Assembly: GCF_004331735.1 (NCBI RefSeq)
Contig: NZ_SJSO01000028.1
Location: 4,699 to 68,698 of the forward strand
From: Pedobacter psychrodurus
Lineage (GTDB): Bacteria; Bacteroidota; Bacteroidia; Sphingobacteriales; Sphingobacteriaceae
Direction: 5' to 3'
DNA length: 64,000 nucleotides
A program made the translations under genes and the position numbers. Shown piece by piece: positions 18,812 through 28,034 of this stretch. Position 1 is the first letter of the stretch, and each line of letters opens with the position of its first letter. The notes below the pieces were generated by a model, which had not been told where the DNA came from, did no database searches, and saw only the letters and a list, made by a program, of their open reading frames with translations.

Positions 18812-18976
18812 ATGATTTACGAGAGAGAAGAAAGTCTATTCATATTACCCACAGATCCTGAATTTCAAAAAGGAATGGGTTTTATTTTCAGTTGTACCGC
18901 TGAGCATAAAAAGTGTTGCGAGAAATTTAAAAAAGGCAAACGTTGTAAAAAGTGTCCAGGGAATAAAAAGAAATAA
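18812..18976 (+). CDS. 54-residue Cys/Lys-rich microprotein
   Basis: An ATG reading frame of 54 codons directly behind a consensus promoter. The N-terminal half is MIYEREESLFILPTDPEF. The C-terminal half carries Cys at 28, 35, 36, 47 and 50 (C-x6-CC-x10-C-x2-C) among many Lys, ending KKCPGNKKK. The CC and CxxC pairs suggest metal binding, perhaps zinc or iron-sulfur, but no family is recognised. It has no signal peptide, so it is cytosolic. Only 2 bp separate its stop from the convergent PQQ-dehydrogenase stop. The promoter plus the Cys pattern make it a credible gene despite its size. Confidence 0.7.
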   Translation: MIYEREESLFILPTDPEFQKGMGFIFSCTAEHKKCCEKFKKGKRCKKCPGNKKK

Positions 18977-18978
18977 GC

Positions 18979-20067
18979 CTACTTCGCAATTTCTACAATC
19001 TTATCATCATTTCCGTTACTGGTACAGATATAAATTTTCCCTTCGGGTGATTGGCAAACGGCCCTTATTCTACCATAAGTGTTTACATAAAAGTCTTTCG
19101 TTCCTGTAATTTTGGTTTGCGCATCATCTAATTTAAGCTGCATTAATTTAGTTCCTTTTAACACAGCCAGCAACAAAGAATTCTTAAACTGCGGAATATA
19201 ATCCGAATTGTAATAGGCTAAACCGCTAGGTGCAATAGTTGGTGTCCAATTAATTAGCGGCTCTGCCACATTGTTCGAACTGCAAAACGACTGCTCTCCA
19301 CTTTCATTACAAAAACCTTTAATATTTGGCCATCCGTAGTTTCTCCCCTTTTCGATTACATTAATCTCATCATCAGAATCTGGACCATGTTCTGAAGAAA
19401 AAATTTTATTACCTACCAAAATCAATCCTTGTGCATTTCGATGTCCTAAAGACCAAACTGGGTTATTTGGATAAGGATTATCGGCAGGGATAGAGCCATC
19501 TAAATTTATCCTTAATATTTTACCAGCTAAAGAATTAACATTTTGAGGGTTGCCAGTATCAGCTGCATCGCCAGTACTGATAAAAAGTTTACCACCACTG
19601 ATCAGCAAACGTGAACCATTATGAATTGAAGCAGCAGGAATTTGATCTAACAAAACCTGCGGACTGGTTAAATTTCCTCCACCGTAGGTATAACGTACAA
19701 CTTTGGCTTTATAGCTACTTCCATAGCCATAAACTACATAAACGTAAGGATTGCTGGCAAAATCGGGATGCAGCGTCATGCCGAGCAAGCCACCTTCACC
19801 ATTTGTTCGTACATCTGCTATAGTAAGTAAGGGTATTATTTGTCCGGTGGTAGGATTTAAACGACTAATTTTACCTGCTTTTTCGGTGAACCAGATAAAA
19901 TTATCAGGACCATATACTATTTCCCATGGCAGGCTTAATCCTGCTGCAACTACTTTTGATTTTAATTCTACATCAGGTAAAGTACCTGGATCGTCATTAT
20001 CATCACCATTCTTTTTGCAATTTGTAACGAATAGCATTACAAATAAGCAGAGTAGTATTGTCCTCAT
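18979..20067 (-). CDS. PQQ-dependent aldose sugar dehydrogenase-like lipoprotein
   Basis: 362 residues with lipobox FVTNC (Cys 17) and then a six-bladed propeller of the soluble glucose/sorbosone dehydrogenase family: LPWEIVYGPD, GEGGLLGMTLHPDF, ASIHNGSRL (likely catalytic His 149), SLGHRNAQGL, EHGPDSDDEIN and GRNYGWP. It should oxidise aldose sugars in the periplasm or at the membrane using PQQ. No PQQ biosynthesis genes are seen here, so cofactor supply is unknown. It lies downstream of mutS2 but behind a 288-bp repeat-bearing spacer. Confidence 0.88.
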   Translation of the reverse strand: MRTILLCLFVMLFVTNCKKNGDDNDDPGTLPDVELKSKVVAAGLSLPWEIVYGPDNFIWFTEKAGKISRLNPTTGQIIPLLTIADVRTNGEGGLLGMTLHPDFASNPYVYVVYGYGSSYKAKVVRYTYGGGNLTSPQVLLDQIPAASIHNGSRLLISGGKLFISTGDAADTGNPQNVNSLAGKILRINLDGSIPADNPYPNNPVWSLGHRNAQGLILVGNKIFSSEHGPDSDDEINVIEKGRNYGWPNIKGFCNESGEQSFCSSNNVAEPLINWTPTIAPSGLAYYNSDYIPQFKNSLLLAVLKGTKLMQLKLDDAQTKITGTKDFYVNTYGRIRAVCQSPEGKIYICTSNGNDDKIVEIAK

Positions 20068-20131
20068 AACCGTAACATTTTAGAAATAACAACATTACAG
20101 TTACAAAGTTTTATTTTTATTGGGATGGGGC

Positions 20132-20247
20132 GTCATTTCGAGCGTAGTGCAACGAAGCCGAGAAATCTTTTAAATTAGTGTGTGTCAGATGGCAACACCT
20201 GACACACAATTAAAAGATATAGATCTCTCCACTACGGTCGAGATGAC
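20132..20247. repeat. 116-bp palindromic MITE/REP-like element
   Basis: Outer arms GTCATTTCGAGCGTAGTG and CACTACGGTCGAGATGAC are near reverse complements, and an inner pair GTGTGTCAG (20180-20188) and CTGACACAC (20199-20207) is perfect. The element can fold into one long hairpin. It shares ends and length with 34239-34350, so both look like copies of one non-coding element. No target duplication is evident by eye. Confidence 0.7.
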
Positions 20248-20317
20248 GATGATCGGATAGAACTTTTGCGCTTGCGCTCGATCCGATAGCTATCGGATCG
20301 AGATGACGCGCTTGGGG

Positions 20318-20355
20318 AACTCAAATCTCATGTCTCACATCTCGTATCTCACAGA
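20318..20355. repeat. Short degenerate array abutting the mutS2 stop
   Basis: CTCAAATCTCATGTCTCACATCTC-type words run up to the mutS2 stop codon. The words are the same as in the 7795-7891 array. Confidence 0.6.
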
Positions 20356-22734
20356 TCAATTCAAATACACATACGTAATCCCATCTCCACCTCTATCCGC
20401 ATGTTCATCCTCCATCCTATTCACCTGGCTATATTTACGCAGGTACTCTCTGATCATTTTCCTCAGAATCCCATCACCTTTGCCATGAATCAGTTTAATA
20501 GATGGGAAACCTAGCATAATGGCTTTATCCAGGTATTTTTCCACTTCAAACAAGGCATCTTCAGTACGTTTGCCTCGGAGATCCAGTTCTGCCCTAAAGC
20601 CTGAAACTGCATCATTCATGCGCCCGGCGAAAGAATTTGCACTGCTTTGGATTACTTTTTTAGCTTCTTTATTACTTACTTTTTGAACGCGGTTCTTTTT
20701 AACTGTTGATCGTAAATCGCCAATGGCCAAAATCAACTCATTTCGGTTCATCTCTAAAACCTGGCCAATGGTTTCACTATCTGTAAATTTAACTAAATCA
20801 CCAATTTCAATTTCTCCTCCAATTACCACTTCTATCGGCTTTGGTCGTTCTTTTGGTATGGTATTTTTAACTAGCTCCCTTTGTAAATTCTGACGAAGTT
20901 CTTTAGTTACTTCTTTATCGGCCTGTGTTTCTTTAATCTCGGCAATGGTATTCTCAACCAGTTTATTGGCATTTTTAATAATATTCTGTGCCTCTAACTT
21001 AGCCTCTTTAATCAGCACCTTCTTGTTCTCTTCTAAAAAGGTCTTTAACTTTTCGTTTTCAGCAACCAGGTTTTTGGCTTTGTTCTGTTGGTTAGCTAAG
21101 CTTACTTTGGCATCGTAAACGTTTTTCTTCTCCCGTTCCAAATCAACAAGCATCGTATCTACCCTATTCTGGTTAGAACCAGTTTTTTCTCTGGCTAACT
21201 GAATAACCTCTTTGGGTAAACCAATATTCTGTGCAATTTCGAAGGCGTATGAGCTACCAGGCTTACCCATTTCCAAAATGTAAAGCGGTTTCATTTTGGC
21301 ATTATCAAAAAGCATTGATGCATTTTCCAAACCCGGGGTATTGCCAGCAAATAGCTTTAAATTAGAATAGTGCGTGGTAATTACTCCTCTAACCTTTTTA
21401 TTGTTCAACACCTCTAAAACAGCCTCAGCCATTGGTCCGCCAAACTGCGGATCGGTTCCGGTACCAAATTCATCAATCAGCACCATCGTTTTTGGAGATG
21501 CGTGCTCTACAAAATAGCGCATCTTTTTCAGGTGTGCGCTATAGGTACTCAAATCACTTTCTATGGATTGATCATCGCCGATATCGGCAAAAATGTTTTC
21601 AAAAATCCCCACTTCGCTATTGGCGTCGACCGGAATTAGCAAACCTGTCTGCAACATAATCTGCAAAAGGCCAACAGTTTTCATACAAACCGATTTACCG
21701 CCCGCATTTGGTCCGGATACCAACACCACCCGGGTTTCGGCATCAATGTGAATATTTAAGGGCGTAACGGTTTTCTTTTCAGCGGCAAATGAGATCGATA
21801 ACAAAGGATGCCTTGCATTAATCAGCTTGGTTTTCGGCTCCTTTAATAACCCTGGCATTTCAGCTTCAATATCCATGGCAAATAAAGCCTTTGCACGAAC
21901 AAAATCCAGCTTGGTAAGGAAACCATGGTAAGAAAGCAATAATGGTGAATACGGACGCAAATCATCCGTTAAGGTGATTAAAATCTTAATAATTTCACGG
22001 CGTTTATCAAATTCTAAATCGCGCAGCTTATTATTTAATGTAAAAACTTCTTCAGGCTCAATATAAACCGTTTGCCCTGTTGCCGATTCATCATGTACAA
22101 AGCCTTTTAATTTACGTTTATTCTCGGCCAAAACCGGGATACACATCCTACCATCACGAATGGTTAAACTACCATCAGCAACCCAATTATTAGCAATAGC
22201 CTGCTTATAGATCGAATCCATGCGCTTACGCACATCTTGCTCTGCTTTCGAAATCGCAGAGGTGATCTCCTGTAATTCTTTTGATGCATTGGGCTTAATC
22301 TTTCCTTTGGCATCTATAACGGTTTCTATCTTACGAATGATCGTTTTTTCGATCGGCAGATGCTCAAATAAAGCTTCTAGTGTGGGGTATACTTCTGCAC
22401 GTTCTTCGAAAAAACGGAGTACCGAGAAAACAGTATGTAATGAAGTATATACCTGAAACCACTCATCCTCTAACAGGTAAGTACCTTCTACCCTGATCTT
22501 TTCAACCAGCGATTTAATATCAAAAAAGGTATTAATCTGTAGTGGTTCCTGATTTTGCAGGATGCTCTTAAACTCGTTTGTTTGGCGTAAAAATTTATCA
22601 ATCTGATCAAAACGGTTCATCACCTGCATCTTTTCTACCATTGTTTGCCCCATAGGGCTTAAACAATGTTTGCTAATCAGTTGCCTGATCTCTACAAAAC
22701 CTAAACGTTCTAAACAATTTTCGGGATATAACAT
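20356..22734 (-). CDS. mutS2: Endonuclease MutS2
   Basis: 792 residues. A MutS core and ATPase domain with Walker A GPNAGGKS (about 340) and Walker B MVLIDEFGTGTD (about 418) is followed by a long Lys/Glu coiled-coil (about 510-640). A C-terminal Smr nuclease domain spans about 715-790 (LDLRGKR, HGKGDG). The N-terminal mismatch-recognition domain of MutS1 is absent, as expected. MutS2 suppresses homologous recombination and in some bacteria rescues collided ribosomes. It starts 1 nt after the DUF4296 lipoprotein stop, so the two form an operon. Confidence 0.95.
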   Translation of the reverse strand: MLYPENCLERLGFVEIRQLISKHCLSPMGQTMVEKMQVMNRFDQIDKFLRQTNEFKSILQNQEPLQINTFFDIKSLVEKIRVEGTYLLEDEWFQVYTSLHTVFSVLRFFEERAEVYPTLEALFEHLPIEKTIIRKIETVIDAKGKIKPNASKELQEITSAISKAEQDVRKRMDSIYKQAIANNWVADGSLTIRDGRMCIPVLAENKRKLKGFVHDESATGQTVYIEPEEVFTLNNKLRDLEFDKRREIIKILITLTDDLRPYSPLLLSYHGFLTKLDFVRAKALFAMDIEAEMPGLLKEPKTKLINARHPLLSISFAAEKKTVTPLNIHIDAETRVVLVSGPNAGGKSVCMKTVGLLQIMLQTGLLIPVDANSEVGIFENIFADIGDDQSIESDLSTYSAHLKKMRYFVEHASPKTMVLIDEFGTGTDPQFGGPMAEAVLEVLNNKKVRGVITTHYSNLKLFAGNTPGLENASMLFDNAKMKPLYILEMGKPGSSYAFEIAQNIGLPKEVIQLAREKTGSNQNRVDTMLVDLEREKKNVYDAKVSLANQQNKAKNLVAENEKLKTFLEENKKVLIKEAKLEAQNIIKNANKLVENTIAEIKETQADKEVTKELRQNLQRELVKNTIPKERPKPIEVVIGGEIEIGDLVKFTDSETIGQVLEMNRNELILAIGDLRSTVKKNRVQKVSNKEAKKVIQSSANSFAGRMNDAVSGFRAELDLRGKRTEDALFEVEKYLDKAIMLGFPSIKLIHGKGDGILRKMIREYLRKYSQVNRMEDEHADRGGDGITYVYLN

Positions 22735-22735
22735 A

Positions 22736-23293
22736 TTATTGTACTACGGCTGGAGTGGGAACGGCACTCACCACTCCAGCTTTTTTTATATTAATGAGTG
22801 AATCAGCCTGCTTTTTCTTTTTTGCAATTTGAGCAACTGCTTTAACCTTTGATAAAGAATCTGGTTTCATTTTTTTTCTGATCGCAAGAGAATCGGCCTT
22901 AAATTTCTTTGCTATCACCAATGAGTCGGCTTTAAATTTCTTTTTCTTGATCATTAAGTCAGCTAATTCTGTTCCTTTTTTTTGCTTGGCTAAAGATTTC
23001 TGTATGTTTTTATACATCGCTTCTAATGCTGCAGGATTGGTATTATACCAGATTAAACTCTTGTTATATTCGGCAGAATCAGTACCAAATTTTTTATAAA
23101 TCCCTTTATAATAAGCTGCTGCCACCTTCTTTGCAGAATCTACTACATAAATGCTAGAAATGTAGCCATCAACAATGTGCATATCGTATAAAATCTTCTC
23201 CATTTTATCAGGTTTGATAATGTCGCTAGGTACACCCGGTTTGCAACCAAACCATAATATAGCTGTCATTAAAACCCATATTAATCTCTTCAT
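22736..23293 (-). CDS. DUF4296 lipoprotein
   Basis: 185 residues from the ATG at 23293, with a lipoprotein signal (LWFGC, Cys 17). The DUF4296 motif follows: MEKILYDMHIVDGYI, KYYKGIYKKFGTDSAEYNKSLIWY-type segment and the helix ending near 110. The C-terminal half is a Lys-rich repeat built on (F/M)KADSLxIxKK units. DUF4296 is a Bacteroidota-specific domain of unknown role. The longer frame to 23350 would place the signal peptide internally and is rejected. It is upstream of and translationally close to mutS2. Confidence 0.85.
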   Translation of the reverse strand: MKRLIWVLMTAILWFGCKPGVPSDIIKPDKMEKILYDMHIVDGYISSIYVVDSAKKVAAAYYKGIYKKFGTDSAEYNKSLIWYNTNPAALEAMYKNIQKSLAKQKKGTELADLMIKKKKFKADSLVIAKKFKADSLAIRKKMKPDSLSKVKAVAQIAKKKKQADSLINIKKAGVVSAVPTPAVVQ

Positions 23294-23362
23294 GCTTAAT
23301 TTAAATATTATTTTTTGCCCAAATTGCGGCAAGGTTATTAATTTTACCAAAAATAGTTATAA

Positions 23363-24064
23363 ATGAGCATAGCTGATAATCTTAAACAATATAAAAGCGA
23401 AGTTGGATCAGACGGGGTTAAACTAATCGCAGTTTCAAAAACACAATCAGTAGAATCAATTTTAGAAGCCTACAACGCCGGACAGCGCATTTTTGGAGAA
23501 AACCATGTACAAGAAATGGTGGATAAACAGGCGCAACTTCCTAATGATATCGAATGGCACCTCATTGGCCATTTACAAAGCAATAAGGTAAAATACATTG
23601 CACCTTTTGTTAAACTTATTCATGGGGTAGATAGTTTAAAATTGCTACAGGAAATTAACAAACAGGCCGCCAAAAACAAACGCCTAATAGATTGTTTATT
23701 ACAGGTTTACATTGCTGATGAAGACACTAAATTCGGACTTGGTTTTGATGAAGTAATCGAATTATTGCGTGCCGAAGCGTTAGCCGAATTGAAAAATATC
23801 CGCATTGTAGGTTTAATGGGGATTGCCACCAATACCAAAAACGAAAAGCAGATTACAACCGAGTTTCACGAGCTAAAAGTATTTTTTGAAGGTATTAAAG
23901 TAAGCTTTTTCCGCAAAGATGATGCTTTTAAGGAAATATCGACTGGAATGAGCGCAGATTATAAAATCGCAATAGAAGAAGGAAGTACGATGGTACGCAT
24001 TGGTAGCAGTATTTTTGGCAAAAGGGTAATTAAACATTTCAAAAACGATATTACAACCAATTAA
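23363..24064 (+). CDS. YggS/PLPBP family PLP homeostasis protein
   Basis: 233 residues of the alanine-racemase N-terminal fold. Lys 26 in LIAVSKTQ binds PLP, and GENHVQEMVDK, EWHLIGHLQSNKVKYI and STGMSADYKIAIEEGSTMVRIGSSIFG are family signatures. The protein binds PLP without known catalysis and balances vitamin B6 and amino-acid pools. It starts 70 bp from the divergent DUF4296 gene and heads a tight operon with the GNAT and aspartokinase genes (1-nt gaps). Confidence 0.93.
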   Translation: MSIADNLKQYKSEVGSDGVKLIAVSKTQSVESILEAYNAGQRIFGENHVQEMVDKQAQLPNDIEWHLIGHLQSNKVKYIAPFVKLIHGVDSLKLLQEINKQAAKNKRLIDCLLQVYIADEDTKFGLGFDEVIELLRAEALAELKNIRIVGLMGIATNTKNEKQITTEFHELKVFFEGIKVSFFRKDDAFKEISTGMSADYKIAIEEGSTMVRIGSSIFGKRVIKHFKNDITTN

Positions 24065-24065
24065 T

Positions 24066-24533
24066 ATGGATTTTAACATCAGGTTTGCAACCGCTGAAGA
24101 CTGTCCAAGAATATTGGAGTTAATTAATGAGCTCGCCGTTTATGAGCGTGCCCCAGAAGAAGTAACTGTTAGTTTAGATCACTTTATCGATGCTGGTTTT
24201 GGAAAAAACCCAGTATGGAAAGCTTATGTAGCCGAAGTAAATGATACTGTTGTGGGCTTTGCATTATACTATACACGCTACTCTACATGGAAAGGATGCA
24301 GGTTATACCTTGAAGATTTTATCGTAACAGAAGAATTTAGAGGAAAAGGTCTGGGCAAAGTATTATTCGAAAAAGTGATAGAAGAGGCTAAAAACGGTAA
24401 TTATAGCGGCATGGTTTGGCAAGTGTTAGATTGGAACGAGCCCGCAATCAATTTTTACAATAAATATAAAGCAACTTTAGAAAGTGGCTGGTTAAATGCG
24501 GCTTTCTCTAAAGAACAAATCAAGGCATTTTAA
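24066..24533 (+). CDS. GNAT family N-acetyltransferase (diamine acetyltransferase-like)
   Basis: 155 residues. The acetyl-CoA loop is RGKGLG (92-97), with LYLEDFIVTEEFRGKG and WQVLDWNEPAINFYNKYKA downstream. The overall sequence resembles the spermidine/spermine or thialysine N-acetyltransferase branch, which acetylates small amines. The exact substrate cannot be read from sequence. It is the middle gene of YggS-GNAT-aspartokinase, with a 1-nt gap on each side. Confidence 0.88.
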   Translation: MDFNIRFATAEDCPRILELINELAVYERAPEEVTVSLDHFIDAGFGKNPVWKAYVAEVNDTVVGFALYYTRYSTWKGCRLYLEDFIVTEEFRGKGLGKVLFEKVIEEAKNGNYSGMVWQVLDWNEPAINFYNKYKATLESGWLNAAFSKEQIKAF

Positions 24534-24534
24534 T

Positions 24535-25797
24535 ATGGATATTTTTAAGTTTGGTGGTGCCTCGGTAAAAGATGCAGATGGAGTGAAAAATCTGGCCAAT
24601 ATTGTGCGCGATTACAAAAAAGGAAACTTACTGATTGTAATTTCTGCAATGGGTAAGATCACTGATAAATTGGAAAAGTTAACCCAGGCATTTTTATCAC
24701 AAAGTGATGAAGCACATGCAATTTTTGATGAGGTTAAACATTTCCATTTCAACATTATAGATGAGCTGTTTCAAGGCAAATCCAATCCGGTTTATGATGA
24801 TGTAGCTAACACATTTGTTGAAATTGACTGGTTAATTGAAGATGAGCCTGATAACAATCCCGATTATATTTATGATCAGATTGTATCTATCGGGGAAGTA
24901 GTTTCAACAAAAATTGTTGCGGCCTGGTTAAACGAAACCGGGAATAAAACCCTTTGGGCCGATGCCAGGAATTACATCCAAACTGATAATACCTACCGCG
25001 AAGGAAGAGTAGATTGGGCCAAAACCAGCCAGATTATCCAAAAAGACTTATTGCCTCTTTTAACCGATAACATTATCGTAACCCAGGGCTTTATTGGTGG
25101 AACGAGCGAAAATTATACGACAACATTAGGTCGTGAGGGTTCTGATTATTCTGCAGCCATATTTGCCTCTTGTTTAGATGCCGCTGCCTTAACCATATGG
25201 AAGGATGTTCCAGGTGTTTTAAACGCAGATCCAAAATGGTTTGATGAAACTGAGAAAATTGACCAGCTATCTTATCATGATGCAATAGAGCTTACTTATT
25301 ATGGCGCAACTGTAATACACCCAAAAACAATAAAACCGCTTCAAAACAAAGGTATTCCCCTTTTTGTAAGGTCATTTATCCAACCAGAAGGCTCAGGAAC
25401 GGCGATTACCAAAGAAAATAACCCCTTGCCTATCCCCTCTTTTATTTTTAAGGTTAACCAGGCATTGATTTCTATTTTCCCTAAAGATTATTCTTTTATT
25501 ATCGAAGAAAATCTGAGCAACATTTTCGAACTTTTCCATACACATAGGATCAAAATCAATACCATGCTCAACTCTGCCATCAGCTTTTCGGTAAGCGTTG
25601 ATGATCATCCCACTCAAATTGAAAAACTGATCAAAGATCTGTCGGAAGAATTTACTGTAAAATACAATAAAGGTTTGGAACTGGTAACCATCCGTTATTA
25701 CAACCAACAAACAATAGACCGTGTAACGGTTGATAAAGATATTTTATTAGAAGTTAAGAGCCGTCATACCTGCCAAATGGTAATGAAGAATAAATAG
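24535..25797 (+). CDS. Aspartate kinase (monofunctional)
   Basis: 420 residues. The kinase domain opens MDIFKFGGASVKDADGV (KFGG motif) and carries GREGSDYSAA near 200 for aspartate/ATP binding. The C-terminal part has ACT-like regulatory segments (NLSNIFELFHTHRIKINTML). It makes aspartyl phosphate for Lys, Thr, Met and diaminopimelate synthesis. There is no fused homoserine dehydrogenase. The ATG at 24535 is chosen because the frame before it overlaps the GNAT gene and lacks conservation. An array-type spacer separates it from the next gene. Confidence 0.9.
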   Translation: MDIFKFGGASVKDADGVKNLANIVRDYKKGNLLIVISAMGKITDKLEKLTQAFLSQSDEAHAIFDEVKHFHFNIIDELFQGKSNPVYDDVANTFVEIDWLIEDEPDNNPDYIYDQIVSIGEVVSTKIVAAWLNETGNKTLWADARNYIQTDNTYREGRVDWAKTSQIIQKDLLPLLTDNIIVTQGFIGGTSENYTTTLGREGSDYSAAIFASCLDAAALTIWKDVPGVLNADPKWFDETEKIDQLSYHDAIELTYYGATVIHPKTIKPLQNKGIPLFVRSFIQPEGSGTAITKENNPLPIPSFIFKVNQALISIFPKDYSFIIEENLSNIFELFHTHRIKINTMLNSAISFSVSVDDHPTQIEKLIKDLSEEFTVKYNKGLELVTIRYYNQQTIDRVTVDKDILLEVKSRHTCQMVMKNK

Positions 25798-25905
25798 GTA
25801 AAAGTCACAAGTACAGAGTCAGAAGACAAGTGCCCATCTTGATACCTGATACTTAATACTAGATACCGAATACTCGCTACATAATACTTGATATTACCCA
25901 AAAAA
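25798..25905. repeat. Degenerate word array between aspartokinase and methyltransferase genes
   Basis: The entire 108-bp spacer is made of AGTCAC/AGTACAG/AGTCAGA words in the first part and GATACCTGATACTTAATAC-like words in the second. It begins at the aspartokinase stop codon and ends at the next ATG. Confidence 0.7.
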
Positions 25906-27093
25906 ATGAACAACAAACTTTTAGCCAAAGCCATACAGGATTATATCAGCACAAATTTGAATGCAGACGTAAATCAGATTGCTTTAGCAAAAAGTCCGTT
26001 CGAAGGTATTACTGCTGCCGAGCTAGCCACACAAATTACTGCCAAAAAGAAATCGGAAAAGAAATTACCGACCTGGTTTAATACTGAAAACATTTATTAT
26101 CCCCCTGTATTATCCATCGAACAAACTTCTTCCGAGATTACTGCGAAATACAAATCCAAACTGGCTAAAGGTGATACATTAATTGATATTACCGGAGGCT
26201 TTGGAATTGACAGTTATTACTTTTCGCAAAAGGCAAAAGCAGTTACACATTGCGAAATCAACACCGAACTATCCGAAATAGCCCAACATAATGCACAGGC
26301 TTTACACGTAACAAATATCGAATTTAAAGCTGAAGACGGGATTGCCTATATTCAGTCTACCGAGAATCATTTCGACACCATCTATGTAGATCCTGCCCGA
26401 CGAGCCGAAAAGGGCAAAGTTTTTATGCTGAAAGACTGTACACCCGACATTGTAAGCAATCTTAATTCCTTATTAGAAAAATCGTCAAGAATAATCGTCA
26501 AAACTGCTCCTTTACTCGATATTTCAGCAGGATTATCAGAATTGAAACAAGTTAGCGAGATCCATATTGTAAGTGTAAAAAATGAATGCAAAGAACTTTT
26601 ATGGATAATCGATAAAGGTTACGATGATGATACAAAAATTATAGCTGTAACCTTAAATAAAGAGATTGAAAAAGATTTTTCCTTCTATAAATCTTCTTCA
26701 AATGGTTCAGTGCAGTTTACAGACAATTTAAGCCTTGATGATTATTTGTACGAGCCAGATGCTGTTTTACTAAAATCAGGTGCTTTTAATTTAATTGGCT
26801 TAACGTACAACCTATTAAAATTACACCCTCAAACCCAGCTATTTAGTTCGGAAATTGTAAATAAAGATTTTCCAGGCAGGATTTTTAAAATTGAAGCAGT
26901 ACTCACTACCGCAACACTTAAGAAACAAGGAAATTTAAAAGGAAATGTAATTGTTCGGAATTATCCGGCAAAGCCTGAAGATTTGGTTAAGAAATATAAA
27001 ATTAAAGCAGATCAAGATCAGTTTTTAATTTTCACCAAAGTCGCTAATGGAGAAAACATCATTATTAAAGCATCGATTATTCAATATTATTAG
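25906..27093 (+). CDS. THUMP-like class I SAM-dependent methyltransferase
   Basis: 395 residues. SAM-binding motif I is TLIDITGGFGIDSYYF (91-106), the acidic ribose contact is HCEIN (116-120), and the motif-IV-like DPARR is at 162-166. The C-terminal 80 residues (LKKQGNLKGNVIVRNYPAKPEDLVKK) match the small domain called THUMP-like. Relatives are predicted RNA methyltransferases; the target is unknown. The ATG at 25906 is used because a longer start would be a TTG inside the array. Confidence 0.85.
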   Translation: MNNKLLAKAIQDYISTNLNADVNQIALAKSPFEGITAAELATQITAKKKSEKKLPTWFNTENIYYPPVLSIEQTSSEITAKYKSKLAKGDTLIDITGGFGIDSYYFSQKAKAVTHCEINTELSEIAQHNAQALHVTNIEFKAEDGIAYIQSTENHFDTIYVDPARRAEKGKVFMLKDCTPDIVSNLNSLLEKSSRIIVKTAPLLDISAGLSELKQVSEIHIVSVKNECKELLWIIDKGYDDDTKIIAVTLNKEIEKDFSFYKSSSNGSVQFTDNLSLDDYLYEPDAVLLKSGAFNLIGLTYNLLKLHPQTQLFSSEIVNKDFPGRIFKIEAVLTTATLKKQGNLKGNVIVRNYPAKPEDLVKKYKIKADQDQFLIFTKVANGENIIIKASIIQYY

Positions 27094-27096
27094 GTT

Positions 27097-27960
27097 GTCA
27101 TTCTGAGCGAAGCGAAGAATCTTTTATTTAAGTATCGAGATCTACAAATACAAAGCTTTAAGATTCCCATCTGCGCCTATCGTGTAGACACAAATATTTA
27201 AGAATAGTCTAGGCGTTTTGCTAGCTTGCTTTAATAAGACACAAGTGTTACCGAAGAACGCCCGTCAATCCCAAGTGGCAGAAGAATCAAAAAAACAGGT
27301 GTAGAAAAGAACAAATAGCACTACCAAGCCTGAAACGCAGTAGTTTTGTGTTTATAAGCACTGCGTTTCAGGTTTAAATGATATTAAACACAAAACAAAG
27401 TGCCGCTGTTTTTTTGATTAGCGTGGGGCAGTGAAAAGCCACATTGCTGGATTGACAAAGCATTTTTGCATACTTTTGATGCCTCAAAAGTTTGATGCCC
27501 TGCGGCATAGGAGCAGAAAAAGAATTAAATAGATGTGTCCACACGATAGGTCTGCACGGGAATGACGATCGTTCTTATACAACCTGTCATTCTGAATGCT
27601 TGAAGAATCTCTCCTTTAGAAAAAATATTAGATAGACAACCGACCTTTTAGGCTATTGCAGTCCCGCTCCCGCTTCTGCCGATGAAAAAATCGGCATCTC
27701 GCTAAGATCGGGTTTAACAGGCTTACATCGTACAACCATATTTGGGGTAAAATAAACCTGACCGACAGCGTTATCCCGATTTAAGTATATATTTTCAATG
27801 TACGGAGCTTTATATCGGGATTAAGCAAAGGGCAGGACTATCGGAACCGAAGCACCACAGTCACTGCTTTCCAAAAAACAATTACTTCGTGATTAGCAAA
27901 GAAAAAGAGGTACGACACGCTTAACTAAGCTACTCAAATTATTCAAGCGCTCAGAATGAC
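27097..27960. repeat. 864-bp gene-free region bounded by a perfect 13-bp inverted repeat
   Basis: GTCATTCTGAGCG (27097-27109) and CGCTCAGAATGAC (27948-27960) are exact reverse complements and bracket a stretch with no credible gene. Inside lie a 13-bp perfect inverted repeat, CCTGAAACGCAGT (27329-27341) with ACTGCGTTTCAGG (27360-27372); an overlapping GTTTTGTGTTTA / TAAACACAAAAC pair; a TGTCATTCTGAA half-site near 27584; and an ATCCCGAT / ATCGGGAT pair (27774-27824). It may be a composite of nested palindromic elements or a decayed mobile unit. Confidence 0.6.
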
Positions 27961-27973
27961 AAGATTCTTAATA

Positions 27974-28003
27974 CAAAAAGCCTCTCAAATGAAAGGCTTT
28001 TTG
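27974..28003 (-). terminator. Rho-independent terminator of the cold-shock gene
   Basis: CAAAAAGCCT and AGGCTTTTTG arms with an inner CTCA/TGA(A) helix form a stem just after the csp stop codon. It is nearly symmetrical and could act in both directions at this convergent junction. Confidence 0.8.
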
Positions 28004-28034
28004 TAGGGATGAAGAAATAAGTTATAGATATTGC

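Noticed and set aside
25888..25905. Upstream TTG start for the THUMP-like methyltransferase
   Set aside because: It lies in the repeat array; the ATG at 25906 begins the family sequence.
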